32,001 bases of DNA from a virus: positions 1 through 32,001 of the IMG/VR virus record IMGVR_UViG_3300033571_007831. The stretch is one strand, 5' to 3'. The notes beneath the pieces were generated by a model. It saw only the letters and a list, made by a program, of their open reading frames with translations. It was not told where the DNA came from and did no database searches. The translations under genes were made by a program, and so were the position numbers. Shown in pieces: positions 1 to 6,569 of this stretch. The first letter of the stretch is position 1; each line of letters begins with the position of its first letter.

Positions 1-88
1 CAAACATAACCCAACGAAACCCAAAGGTTTTTATTAATAACCCAAACATAACCCAACGAAACCCAAAGGTTTTTATTAATAACCCAAG
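1..88. repeat. 42-bp tandem repeats carrying AACCCAA boxes
   Basis: Two full 42-bp units start at 1 and 43, and a degenerate third begins at 85. Each unit has AACCCAA boxes and the AT-rich block GTTTTTATTAATAA. AACCCAA begins at 8, 18, 39, 50, 60 and 81, so copies lie 10-11 or 21 bp apart, on one helical face. The array continues from the right end of the window (31856-32001). I infer a protein-binding array, probably part of the replication origin. The copy number may be collapsed by assembly. Confidence 0.85.
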
Positions 89-89
89 C

Positions 90-152
90 ATAACCTTGGT
101 TTTGTTTTTAATAACCTTGGTTTTTAATTAAATAACCTTGGTTATTAAACCT
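90..152. repeat. Three 21-bp iterons (ATAACCTTGGTT core)
   Basis: The 12-mer ATAACCTTGGTT starts at 90, 111 and 132, an exact 21-bp period (two helical turns), with AT-rich filler between copies. It continues the phase of the AACCCAA boxes to its left. Exact period and adjacency to replication genes are typical of iteron origins. The cognate initiator is inferred to be the gene at 535 or at 327. Confidence 0.8.
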
Positions 153-189
153 TTCAGTTATTTATTAAAAAGCGATCGGTATATTAAAT

Positions 190-252
190 TATTGCTGTGC
201 ATATGCTGTGCATGTACTGAGCATAAAAAAATATTGCTGTGCATATGCTGTG
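190..252. repeat. Paired direct repeat with four TGCTGTG boxes
   Basis: A perfect 21-nt direct repeat lies at 190-210 and 232-252 (period 42). Each copy holds two TGCTGTG boxes, starting at 193, 204, 235 and 246 (spacings 11, 31, 11), around the palindrome GCATATGC. The 11/31 spacing matches that of the ATAACCC motif at 37, 48, 79 and 90. It is likely a binding site for a second origin protein or a regulator of the promoter just downstream. Confidence 0.75.
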
Positions 253-267
253 TAATGAAACTAAAAT

Positions 268-301
268 AAAAGTATACTTTTTTATTATTATATGATATAA
301 T
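268..301 (+). promoter_or_regulatory. Extended -10 promoter with palindromic operator
   Basis: TGATATAAT at 293-301 is a perfect extended -10 (TG, one base, TATAAT). The -35 position at 17-bp spacing (273-278, TATACT) is poor and lies inside the perfect 14-bp palindrome AAAAGTATACTTTT at 268-281. A protein bound to the palindrome would block or replace -35 contacts. The promoter would drive the replication operon starting at 327. Confidence 0.65.
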
Positions 302-326
302 TGTAATTGTTATCGGAGGTGATTAA

Positions 327-530
327 ATGAATAAAAAAAAATGGAATGAGATCGATATACCTAGAATGAATACCGAAAGAGTTTTGGTTACATTCAATTT
401 AGAGAAAAATGTCTTGGAACATTTTAACGATCACGCAAGGTTATATGGTCACGGTGGAAAAAGAAGGCTTATGGAATACATTATAAAAAAAGGTATTGAA
501 TCAATTGATTTTGAACGATTGGAGGTATAA
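327..530 (+). CDS. Small basic protein, possibly DNA binding
   Basis: This 67-residue protein is the first gene after the candidate origin and has a strong site, GGAGGTGAT, 6 bases before ATG. The N-terminal half is charged. The segment VLVTFNLEKNVLEHFNDHAR followed by a basic helix (GGKRRLMEYIIKKGIE) resembles a strand-helix-helix ribbon-helix-helix layout, but I cannot confirm the fold. Position and size suggest an autoregulator or origin-binding protein for the TGCTGTG or AGTATA sites. The gene ends 4 bases before the TTG start of the next gene, so the two are co-translated. Function otherwise unknown. Confidence 0.75.
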   Translation: MNKKKWNEIDIPRMNTERVLVTFNLEKNVLEHFNDHARLYGHGGKRRLMEYIIKKGIESIDFERLEV

Positions 531-534
531 GAAA

Positions 535-1479
535 TTGGCTAGACCCACAAAACTTTTTCTTGATTATTTTTCGCATGATACAGATTCGGTCAATGATGAA
601 AAAATGGAATTGTTTCGATCAGCTTATGGTAATGATGGATATGCTTTTTATTTTATTATTTTAGAGCGTATTTATAAGAATGAAGGAGCTGTATTAGATT
701 TAAGCAAAAATATTTTTGTTATTGGTTTAGCTAAAAAGTTAATGATTACAATAGAAAAATTCAATGAGATGTTAGAAGTAGCATTTGAACTGAATATGTT
801 CAATCGTGAATTGTTCGATCAAAAAAAGTTATTGACCAGTAATGGAATACAAAAGAGATATGAAGAAGTAATGAAACAAAGAAAGATGTGGAATAAAAAG
901 AAGAAAACAAATGATGATTACGAGTTTTCCAATGAGAAAACAAATGATGATTACGAGTTTTCCAATGAGAAAACAGTGGGGAAAACTACACAAAGGAAAG
1001 GAAATATGAAAGGAAAAGAAATAGAAAAGAAATTAGAAGAAAAAGAAATAGTTTATAGTGATATGGTTAATAACTTAACCGTTCTTCTTTGCAATAAATT
1101 GCGTGAAAATAATGAAAAGGCTAAACTACCGAGCGACTTGAAAAAGTGGAATAGTGCAATTGATGCGCTTAATCGATTGGATGGTTATTCATTTGAGCAG
1201 ATCGAAAGTGTATTGCTATGGTCACAGCATAATCATTTTTGGAAAACGAACATTTTAAGTGCTACAAAGTTACGTGAGAAGTTTGCCCAATTACTTTTGA
1301 ATATGCAGGAAGAAGAAAGGAAGGCGACTGACAATGCACAGTACAAGGGATATGGCAAAAGGTTTGTTAGAACGAATTCAAATGATTCGAAGCACGACAA
1401 CGATGAAGGATACGCAAGCGACTTGGGAGGATTCACAGTCGAAGATGCAATCAAACTTGTCCAAGCGCGTGGATATTGA
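535..1479 (+). CDS. Replication initiator / replisome organiser (DUF4373-like)
   Basis: The start chosen is TTG at 535, eight bases after GGAGG, rather than the upstream ATG at 496 inside the previous gene; this gives 314 residues. The N-terminal part (MARPTKLFLDYFSHD, then helices to about residue 120) matches the Lin1244/Lin1753-like DUF4373 domain seen in Bacillota phage replication proteins. The C-terminal part (about 200-275, with FWKTNILSATKLREKF) resembles the conserved tail of phage replication organisers. Between them is a Lys/Glu-rich linker containing a perfect 33-bp duplication. Position beside the iterons and before a DnaC-like gene supports origin recognition. Confidence 0.75.
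   Translation: MARPTKLFLDYFSHDTDSVNDEKMELFRSAYGNDGYAFYFIILERIYKNEGAVLDLSKNIFVIGLAKKLMITIEKFNEMLEVAFELNMFNRELFDQKKLLTSNGIQKRYEEVMKQRKMWNKKKKTNDDYEFSNEKTNDDYEFSNEKTVGKTTQRKGNMKGKEIEKKLEEKEIVYSDMVNNLTVLLCNKLRENNEKAKLPSDLKKWNSAIDALNRLDGYSFEQIESVLLWSQHNHFWKTNILSATKLREKFAQLLLNMQEEERKATDNAQYKGYGKRFVRTNSNDSKHDNDEGYASDLGGFTVEDAIKLVQARGY
904..969 (+). repeat. Perfect 33-bp tandem duplication in the initiator linker
   Basis: Two identical 33-bp units (904-936, 937-969) encode KTNDDYEFSNE twice in frame, within the low-complexity linker between the two domains of the initiator. No mismatch separates them, so the duplication is recent or subject to expansion and contraction. Confidence 0.95.
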
Positions 1480-2164
1480 ATGCGCTAAATGTGATGATGA
1501 AAATGGATTTTTGAGAGTGGTTAATGGTTTAGAAATGTGGGTTCGATGTGATTGCGTTGAACGGAAAAGAATAAAAAGAATTATTAAAGCGAGTGAAATT
1601 ACAGCTGAATTTTCCAAGAAGTCATTTTTGAATTTTGATTTAACTAATAAAAATCAATTAGTGAAAAAATCATATGCTACTGCTATAAATTATGATAGTG
1701 AATTCGACAAAATCAGAAGAAGCAGAGAAAACAGCATATCACTATTCGGTAGCGTCGGAAGTGGTAAGACACACTTATTATGCGCGATTGCAAATAATTT
1801 AATGAATCGCGGTATTGAGTTGTTATATTTTCCGTATGTCGAAAGTATGAATAATTTAAAGTCTAATTTCGAGTTGATCGAAGAGAAGATCGAACGTATT
1901 AAAAAAATTGACGTGTTATTTATTGATGATCTTTTTAAAGGCAGGACAGAGCCGACACCATTTGAGATTACGCAGATTTATGCAATCATCAACTATCGAT
2001 ATTTAAATCATTTACCTATTCTTGTTTCTTCCGAGAAGAACATAAAGCAATTGGAAGCTATTGACGAAGCGACAGGGAGTCGTATTTATGAAATGTCTGC
2101 GAATCACACCGTTGTTATTAAGGGTGATAACACTAATTACAGAATGAGGAATTACAATGGATAG
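1445..2164 (+). CDS. DnaC/DnaI-like helicase loader (AAA+ ATPase)
   Basis: Using ATG 1445 (GGGAGG upstream at 14-base spacing), the product is 239 residues. A zinc-ribbon-like N-terminus has C13-x2-C16 and C35-x-C37. The AAA+ core has Walker A GSVGSGKT (102-109), Walker B VLFIDD (157-162) and a distal arginine in GSRIYEM (R213). This is the layout of phage DnaC/DnaI loaders, which place the host replicative helicase at the origin. The frame is open upstream to an ATG at 1334 deep inside the previous gene, but the residues before 1445 do not look like part of the family. The overlap with the initiator gene is 35 bases. Confidence 0.85.
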   Translation: MQSNLSKRVDIECAKCDDENGFLRVVNGLEMWVRCDCVERKRIKRIIKASEITAEFSKKSFLNFDLTNKNQLVKKSYATAINYDSEFDKIRRSRENSISLFGSVGSGKTHLLCAIANNLMNRGIELLYFPYVESMNNLKSNFELIEEKIERIKKIDVLFIDDLFKGRTEPTPFEITQIYAIINYRYLNHLPILVSSEKNIKQLEAIDEATGSRIYEMSANHTVVIKGDNTNYRMRNYNG

Positions 2165-2249
2165 AATTAAAACAGGGGTTTACTTGCTTGGATGGTTGAT
2201 TTTCTACATCAAAAAAAATGCGTATGAGTATATAAAAAAATCCGTTTGA
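2157..2249 (+). CDS. 30-residue possible membrane peptide
   Basis: A short ORF overlaps the end of the loader gene by 8 bases and has GAGGA 6 bases before its ATG. The product has a hydrophobic centre (GVYLLGWLIFYI) followed by a basic C-terminus. I do not recognise it. The good ribosome site and tight overlap argue that it is translated; its small size leaves real doubt. Confidence 0.45.
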   Translation: MDRIKTGVYLLGWLIFYIKKNAYEYIKKSV

Positions 2250-2283
2250 TATTGAGCATCAAAGGGATTTACTCAAAAAAAAT

Positions 2284-2445
2284 ATGAAAATGGGGTATTT
2301 ATTAATTATGCAGAAAAAGAGATACGAAATCAAATGCAATCAACACACAATCGTTTCAAACTTGGAGTTGCATGAAGCGATGCACAAAATACATAGGCTT
2401 AGATCGTTGTTTTTGAACTTGACTATTACAAGGATGGAGGTGTGA
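2284..2445 (+). CDS. Hypothetical 53-residue protein
   Basis: This ORF fills the gap before the HTH gene and its stop overlaps the next ribosome site. Three in-frame ATGs are possible (2284, 2290, 2308). A GGGG run lies 12 bases before 2308, giving a 45-residue form starting MQKKRYEIKC. The product is basic with several Leu/His-rich helices and no recognised domain. It is included because the gap is otherwise empty and the frame is open throughout. Confidence 0.4.
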   Translation: MKMGYLLIMQKKRYEIKCNQHTIVSNLELHEAMHKIHRLRSLFLNLTITRMEV

Positions 2446-2447
2446 TA

Positions 2448-3113
2448 GTGGATTACTTTGTATCTTCACGCGAAAAAAAGATACTTGATTGTATTCGCGA
2501 TGAATTCAGAAGTTATCATGACATTAGCAAGCTAACTGGATTGAACTCAAATGGAGTTGTATCAACTTTAAAATTTTTCTTACGATTGAATTTTATCGTT
2601 AAGGAAAAAATGAAATTCAAATCAAGGTCATTGAGTTTTATTGAATCGATGAATGCAAAGGTCGAGCGACAGCGTTATGAGATGATAAGTAAAGTAGATG
2701 ACGTGGAAGAGGTTATTTACAAACCGACAGAAGAAGAAAAAATGTTAGTCGCCGAGATGATGAAGAATAAAGTGAGACGTTCAGAGATAGCCAAAAAGCT
2801 GAACATGAAAAAGATAAATCTAACATGGACGATTATTGAGATTGAAAAGTCTAACAAGATGGATGAACGCGAAGGGAACTTTTTATTTGTTGACCGGTTA
2901 ACGCATCAAATTTACAGGATGATCGAATCGAGCGATTACACAATGTTACAAATCGCGAATCAGCTAGGGGAAGATGCAGGAGAAGTACGCGAGCGAATCA
3001 TAAATTTAATTAGACTTGAAGCGATAAGAGTAAATCATACTTACAACAAGGTTACATACATACCACTTAATAAAATTTTGAAGTTAAATTCATATAAGAA
3101 AAAGGGGAAATGA
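2448..3113 (+). CDS. Multi-HTH DNA-binding protein
   Basis: GTG 2448 is preferred because GGAGG ends 7 bases upstream; GTG 2442 is too close. The 221-residue product has an N-terminal winged-helix-like segment (about 5-55: KKILDCIRDEFRSYHDIS, then a recognition helix and a basic wing). A second helix-turn-helix-like segment lies near residue 105 (RSEIAKKLNMKKINLTWTII) and a third near 160 (YTMLQIANQLGEDAGEVRER). Three tandem helix-turn-helix units suggest a transcription regulator or sigma-like DNA-binding factor. The exact family is not recognised. The stop overlaps the dUTPase ribosome-site region. Confidence 0.6.
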   Translation: MDYFVSSREKKILDCIRDEFRSYHDISKLTGLNSNGVVSTLKFFLRLNFIVKEKMKFKSRSLSFIESMNAKVERQRYEMISKVDDVEEVIYKPTEEEKMLVAEMMKNKVRRSEIAKKLNMKKINLTWTIIEIEKSNKMDEREGNFLFVDRLTHQIYRMIESSDYTMLQIANQLGEDAGEVRERIINLIRLEAIRVNHTYNKVTYIPLNKILKLNSYKKKGK

Positions 3114-3115
3114 AT

Positions 3116-3580
3116 ATGCAAATCAAATTTAAGAAGTTAGATGAAGAAGCGATCACACCAGAATTCAAAACAGCAGGAGCGGTTGCAGTCGATTTGACAG
3201 TCATTGAAGATAAAATAATCCAACCGCTTCACACAGAATTATTAGCGACTGGTTTAGCGTTCGAACTTCCACACGGTTATGAAATGCACATTCGCGGAAG
3301 ATCAAGCACATTCAAAAATACAAACTTATTAATCGATGGAACAATTGATTCAGACTATCGCGGTGAAGTGAAAATTATGATTAAGAATGTGGGAAGCTAT
3401 CCAGTCACGATCAATGCAGGAGACCGATTAGCGCAGGGAGTTATCAGCAAGGTTGAACAGGCTTTCTTTTTAGAGGTTCAAGAGTTAAGCGAAACAAAGC
3501 GCGGTGTAGGTGGATTCGGTTCAACAGGTGTTAATTTGCAACTTAAAACGTTGATCGATGAGGTAACTAATAATGTATAG
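3116..3580 (+). CDS. dut: dUTP diphosphatase (trimeric dUTPase)
   Basis: Hydrolyses dUTP to dUMP and pyrophosphate, limiting uracil in phage DNA and feeding dTMP synthesis. All five motifs are present in the 154-residue form: AGAVAVDL (20-27), GRSS (61-64), GTIDSDYRGE (75-84), GDRLAQ (102-107) and RGVGGFGSTG (129-138). Motif I is unusual in having AVAVDL where AGYDL is typical. ATG 3116 is 8 bases after AGGGG; ATG 3110 is too close. In a phage with a predicted base-modification system, control of the dUTP and dTTP pools could matter beyond simple uracil exclusion (inference). Confidence 0.93.
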   Translation: MQIKFKKLDEEAITPEFKTAGAVAVDLTVIEDKIIQPLHTELLATGLAFELPHGYEMHIRGRSSTFKNTNLLIDGTIDSDYRGEVKIMIKNVGSYPVTINAGDRLAQGVISKVEQAFFLEVQELSETKRGVGGFGSTGVNLQLKTLIDEVTNNV

Positions 3581-3839
3581 TGATTATTCGATGTACTATT
3601 CAAGTGATTTTAAGGTTAATGTTCAACAATACAATATACTTAGAAGTGCGCAAGCTGAGATTAATAAACGAATCGAGGAGTACAAGATTATTATTAAAAA
3701 TTCTAGAGATTGCGATGCGCAAACTTGGAAAAGTGTGAATGAGGAGAAAACCAAGCAGTTAATTTGTGAAATCATGGGATTGCTAGAAGCGCACATATTA
3801 ATCGGCAAAATGATTACTGGTGAAAATAATGTTAATTGA
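3573..3839 (+). CDS. Hypothetical helical protein (88 aa)
   Basis: The start overlaps the end of the dUTPase gene by 8 bases, with GAGG 9 bases before the ATG. The N-terminus is Tyr/Ser-rich (MYSDYSMYYSSDF). The rest is one long predicted helix, amphipathic and charged, ending with a short hydrophobic segment (LLEAHILIGKMI). No family is recognised. The overlap with both neighbours shows it is translationally coupled in the early operon. Confidence 0.65.
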   Translation: MYSDYSMYYSSDFKVNVQQYNILRSAQAEINKRIEEYKIIIKNSRDCDAQTWKSVNEEKTKQLICEIMGLLEAHILIGKMITGENNVN

Positions 3840-4065
3840 TCGTGATGTGAGATATAGCTTACTTGCAACAATCGATTTTTTAAGAAGTGAATTTGACTGG
3901 GTGAGCGTTCAAGACATTATCAATTATTTAGAGCGTAGGACAATGCGAATATATGATAGACGTTCGATTTATAGTCATATAAAAGCATTAGAACAATTTG
4001 AATTAATCGAATCAAAGCATATAAGACACAATCAAAAAGTTGTTAGGTGGATATGGACAAGCTAA
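3829..4065 (+). CDS. Small winged-helix-like protein (78 aa)
   Basis: ATG 3829 lies 5 bases after GGTGA and overlaps the previous gene by 11 bases. The fold reads as a winged helix: helix (YSLLATIDFLRSEF), then VSVQDIINYL, then a likely recognition helix (DRRSIYSHIKALEQFELI), then a basic C-terminal wing (HNQKVVRWIW). It could be a regulator or a replication accessory factor. It ends inside the start region of the RusA-like gene. Confidence 0.6.
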   Translation: MLIDRDVRYSLLATIDFLRSEFDWVSVQDIINYLERRTMRIYDRRSIYSHIKALEQFELIESKHIRHNQKVVRWIWTS

Positions 4066-4451
4066 AAGACGGGACGCAATTAAATTTGCAGACATTTGAA
4101 CTATTTGAAAAGCCTTATAGCCTTAATGAGTACAGAAACGAGAATCATTATAAACTGAATCAAATCAAGATATTTTGGTCGATGGTCGTAATCAATACGC
4201 TACGAATTAAGAAGATTAAGCCAGTCAAACGCGCAAACTTATCATTCGTATTTAACTTCAAAACAAAGATCAGACGAGATGCAGATAATATGGTCGCGAC
4301 AGTTAAATTCATTATGGATGCACTGGTCAAAGATGGCATACTTGCTGATGATTCTTTTCAGTTTGTTGAGCAGATTCAAATCAGCAAAGGCGAGTTAAAA
4401 AAGGATTGTATTACGGTTCAAATATGGGGAGAGATGGATGCATACGGATGA
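4053..4451 (+). CDS. RusA-like Holliday-junction resolvase
   Basis: The 132-residue product carries the acidic motif pattern of the RusA family: RRDADN (74-79, D76 and D78), K85, and DALVKDGILADD (89-100, D99 and D100). RusA enzymes bind four-way junctions as dimers and make paired Mg2+-dependent cuts, resolving recombination and replication intermediates before packaging. The start is uncertain: ATG 4053 follows AGG by 5 bases, and GTG 4047 is in frame. The gene overlaps both neighbours, consistent with one early operon. Confidence 0.85.
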   Translation: MDKLKDGTQLNLQTFELFEKPYSLNEYRNENHYKLNQIKIFWSMVVINTLRIKKIKPVKRANLSFVFNFKTKIRRDADNMVATVKFIMDALVKDGILADDSFQFVEQIQISKGELKKDCITVQIWGEMDAYG

Positions 4452-4698
4452 ATTCATTTTGTTGTTTGCAAAGTCGATACACAAGCGATTTTTAAGGCAG
4501 AAGGGATTGAATACCTTGAAAATAACAATCAACGAAGTGCAAATAAGGGAATTAGAATCAATGTACAGTTACGATGGATACTTAAAATCACAAGCTATTT
4601 ATAACGATGTTTTATGCGATGTTCTTGAAGTGCTTAACATTGATTATGAAGTTTCATTGAGAAGCGGTCTTAAAATAAAACGCAATGCAAATGAATGA
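4438..4698 (+). CDS. Hypothetical protein (86 aa)
   Basis: The start overlaps the end of the RusA gene by 14 bases, after GGGGAGA. The sequence has a basic N-terminus (KSIHKRFLRQKG) and mixed helix and strand, ending in a Lys/Arg-rich tail (GLKIKRNANE). No motif or family is recognised. Its position among recombination and replication genes suggests an early accessory role only. Confidence 0.6.
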   Translation: MHTDEFILLFAKSIHKRFLRQKGLNTLKITINEVQIRELESMYSYDGYLKSQAIYNDVLCDVLEVLNIDYEVSLRSGLKIKRNANE

Positions 4699-4792
4699 CC
4701 TGCTTAAAATGCTAATGGTTTTTGTATGTTTGTTGATAATTATCATACTCGAAATCGTATTTAAAATTATGGAGGATGGGTATGCAAAATAA
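4685..4792 (+). CDS. 35-residue single-helix membrane peptide
   Basis: The ORF starts inside the end of the previous gene and stops inside the next. Its centre is one strongly hydrophobic helix (MLMVFVCLLIIIILEIVF), which in a 35-residue peptide almost certainly inserts in the membrane. The ribosome site is weak and two ATGs are possible (4685, 4691). Function unknown. Confidence 0.5.
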   Translation: MQMNDLLKMLMVFVCLLIIIILEIVFKIMEDGYAK

Positions 4793-4970
4793 AATCTATG
4801 GTGTGAAATTGAGATCGATTCGAAACGATAAAGAAACTGATTACTGGTTTTACAGTGAATCCGAGCGCGAACAATTTATTTTATATCGTGCCAGTTGGGA
4901 ATATCAGATTGTGGAGTTTTTAGGCGAGCAAGCAAGTTTCGATTTTGATTTAAGGGATGTGAAGGATTGA
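4782..4970 (+). CDS. Hypothetical protein (62 aa)
   Basis: ATG 4782 is 6 bases after GGAGG, which favours it over ATG 4776. The product is aromatic-rich and acidic (YWFYSESEREQFILYRASW), with a likely small alpha/beta fold, and is not recognised. It overlaps the TTG start of the PP-loop gene by 4 bases, so it is translationally coupled to the modification cassette and may belong to it. Confidence 0.65.
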   Translation: MQNKIYGVKLRSIRNDKETDYWFYSESEREQFILYRASWEYQIVEFLGEQASFDFDLRDVKD

Positions 4971-5863
4971 AAAACGTATCTATTTTGAGTTTTGGTGCAG
5001 GAGTGCAATCAACAACATTACTTGTCATGGCTTGTTTAGGTGATATAAAAAAAGTCGATCATGTTGTTTTTTCTGATACTGGGTGGGAACCTCAAAACGT
5101 TTATGACCATTTGGAATGGTGCAAAAAGTTTGCTAAAAAATACGGTATAGAAATTGAAATCACTTCAAATGGCAATTTAAGAAACGATATTATTTATGGT
5201 AAAGAAAATAACAAACGGTTTGCAAGTATCCCCTTTTTTACTCTTGGTGAATATCCAATTTTTGAGGACAAAAAAGAAGTAGACGAAAACCAATTAGAAC
5301 TATTTGAATTTGAGATAGAAGAAAAACAAATTATAAAAGGTTATGAAGTTAGAAAAGGCATGGTGCGTAGACAATGCACGAATGAATATAAAATTATTCC
5401 TATTCGAAGAGCGTGTCGAAAATTTGCAGGGTTAAAACATGGCGAAAGAGCAAAAGACTTAAATATTGATTTATTAATGGGAATTAGCACTGATGAAATT
5501 CAAAGAGTTAAACCATCGCAAGAAAGATACATTACACATCGTTATCCTTTGATCGATAAAAACTTTTCAAGAAACGATTGCTTAAATTACATTAAGGAAA
5601 AAGGCTTGCCAACTCCTCCAAAATCATCATGCATAGGATGTCCATTTCATAATGATGTAATGTGGAAGGATATGAAATTAAACGATTCGGTCAGTTGGGA
5701 AGAAGCAATATTGATCGATAAACAAATTAGAAAGTTGCCAAGATTTAAAGGTCAAGCGTTTTTACATAAAAGTTGCAAACCATTAGACGAAATTGATTTT
5801 GGTACAGATCAACTCGACATAGATGATTTTGCGAATGAATGCACTGGTAGTTGCGGGGTATAA
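4967..5863 (+). CDS. PP-loop PAPS-reductase-like protein (DndC/IbrA-type)
   Basis: The PP-loop signature SFGAGVQST (8-16) at the N-terminus marks an adenine-nucleotide alpha-hydrolase / phosphoadenosine phosphosulfate reductase superfamily protein. Family-type cysteines follow: QCTNEYK (C137), C150 and the C-terminal pair CIGC (C222, C225), with more at 270, 292 and 296, so an Fe-S or zinc site is plausible. Known relatives adenylate a substrate, reduce PAPS, or install sulfur in DNA (DndC). The TTG start has AAGGGA 9 bases upstream and overlaps the previous stop. A ParB-like gene follows, as in the IbrA/IbrB pairing. The actual substrate is unknown; a role in DNA modification is inferred from the neighbouring dioxygenase. 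Confidence 0.8.
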   Translation: MKNVSILSFGAGVQSTTLLVMACLGDIKKVDHVVFSDTGWEPQNVYDHLEWCKKFAKKYGIEIEITSNGNLRNDIIYGKENNKRFASIPFFTLGEYPIFEDKKEVDENQLELFEFEIEEKQIIKGYEVRKGMVRRQCTNEYKIIPIRRACRKFAGLKHGERAKDLNIDLLMGISTDEIQRVKPSQERYITHRYPLIDKNFSRNDCLNYIKEKGLPTPPKSSCIGCPFHNDVMWKDMKLNDSVSWEEAILIDKQIRKLPRFKGQAFLHKSCKPLDEIDFGTDQLDIDDFANECTGSCGV

Positions 5864-5895
5864 TTTTGATTTACGCGAAAATGAGGTTTAAATGA

Positions 5896-5943
5896 TAAAA
5901 TAGTGTTAAAGCATAGCCAACTCGATAGGGTTGGTTTTTGGCT
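5896..5943 (+). promoter_or_regulatory. Extended -10 promoter plus attenuator-like leader before ParB gene
   Basis: TGATAAAAT (5893-5901) is a good extended -10 with no clear -35. Right after it, CCAAC (5917-5921) pairs with GTTGG (5930-5934), followed by five T: a terminator-like hairpin. The alternative pairing AGCCAA (5915-5920) with TTGGCT (5938-5943) uses the same CCAA and would exclude the terminator stem. This is the only gap in the cassette and may uncouple ParB and dioxygenase expression from upstream genes. Confidence 0.5.
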
Positions 5944-5972
5944 TATTACAGGCGAAAAAGGAAGGTGCAGAC

Positions 5973-6569
5973 GTGCAAATTATTTATAAAAAAGTTAGTG
6001 ATTTAATTCCGTATGTAAACAATGCGCGTAAAAACGATGGAGCGGTGGAGGCAGTAGCAAGCAGTATTAAAAATTACGGATTTAAACAACCTATTGTGAT
6101 TGATTCGCAAGGCGAAATAATTGCAGGACATACAAGGTTGAAGGCTTCTAAAAAGTTAGGGTTGAAAGAAGTCCCTTGCATTATTGCAGATGATTTAACA
6201 CCTGCACAAATTAAAGCATATCGAATTGCAGATAATCGAGTTGGAGAATTAGCAGAGTGGGATATGGAGTTATTGCAATTGGAATTGGCTGACATTGAAG
6301 GTTTTACTGGTTTTGAAGATTTAGATTTTGGATATTCTAACGATAATTACGAAGAAGAAATAACAACAAAAGATCATGGACAAGCGCCACAGGAAGCAAT
6401 GGAAAAATATATGAATTCAAGTATCAGACAAATTATATTGACTTTTGATATGAATCAATATGAAAAAGTGATTAAAATTTTAGATATGTTACAAGATGAA
6501 TTTAACGTTGATAACAATACTGATGCAATTTTAAAAGTATTGGAGGATAAAGGTTATGAAGTTTATTGA
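5973..6569 (+). CDS. ParB/Srx-fold protein (IbrB-like)
   Basis: The start is GTG 5973, just after AAGGAAGGTG; TTG 5931 lies in the terminator hairpin and is rejected. Residues 3-90 form a ParB N-terminal domain, with the phosphate-binding motif GEIIAGHTR (47-55) and the following DDLTPAQIKAYRIADNR segment. The C-terminal half (about 120-198) contains a second conserved-looking module, RQIILTFDMNQYEKVIKIL. There is no methyltransferase domain, although many phage ParB proteins are fused to one. Paired with a PP-loop protein upstream and a TET/JBP oxygenase overlapping its end, it may guide or regulate the modification enzymes, or act as a nuclease or NTPase. Plasmid-type partition is unlikely because there is no ParA. 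Confidence 0.82.
   Translation: MQIIYKKVSDLIPYVNNARKNDGAVEAVASSIKNYGFKQPIVIDSQGEIIAGHTRLKASKKLGLKEVPCIIADDLTPAQIKAYRIADNRVGELAEWDMELLQLELADIEGFTGFEDLDFGYSNDNYEEEITTKDHGQAPQEAMEKYMNSSIRQIILTFDMNQYEKVIKILDMLQDEFNVDNNTDAILKVLEDKGYEVY

Larger units (their letters stand above)
1..326. other. Candidate replication origin (left part)
   Basis: No gene is visible in 1-326. The region contains two separate iteron families, a very AT-rich stretch (about 253-310) and a promoter with a palindrome. It lies immediately upstream of the initiator-like gene at 535 and the helicase-loader gene at 1445. Joined to 31850-32001 it forms one non-coding region of about 0.5 kb. Origin function is inferred from this architecture. 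A packaging or regulatory role is not excluded. Confidence 0.6.

Noticed and set aside
1-88. Possible CRISPR array
   Set aside because: The repeats are tandem units of 42 bp without unique spacers between them, and no cas genes are present.
496-534. Upstream start of the initiator gene at ATG 496
   Set aside because: It lies inside the previous gene without a ribosome site, whereas TTG 535 follows GGAGG at ideal spacing.
1233-1617. Antisense ORFs opposite the initiator and loader genes
   Set aside because: No ribosome sites, and composition is typical of reverse-strand shadows. The same holds for the other minus-strand ORFs across the window.
5973-6569. ParB-like gene as a plasmid partition system (phage-plasmid)
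   Set aside because: No ParA ATPase and no parS-like repeats beside it; the PP-loop and TET neighbours point to a modification context instead.
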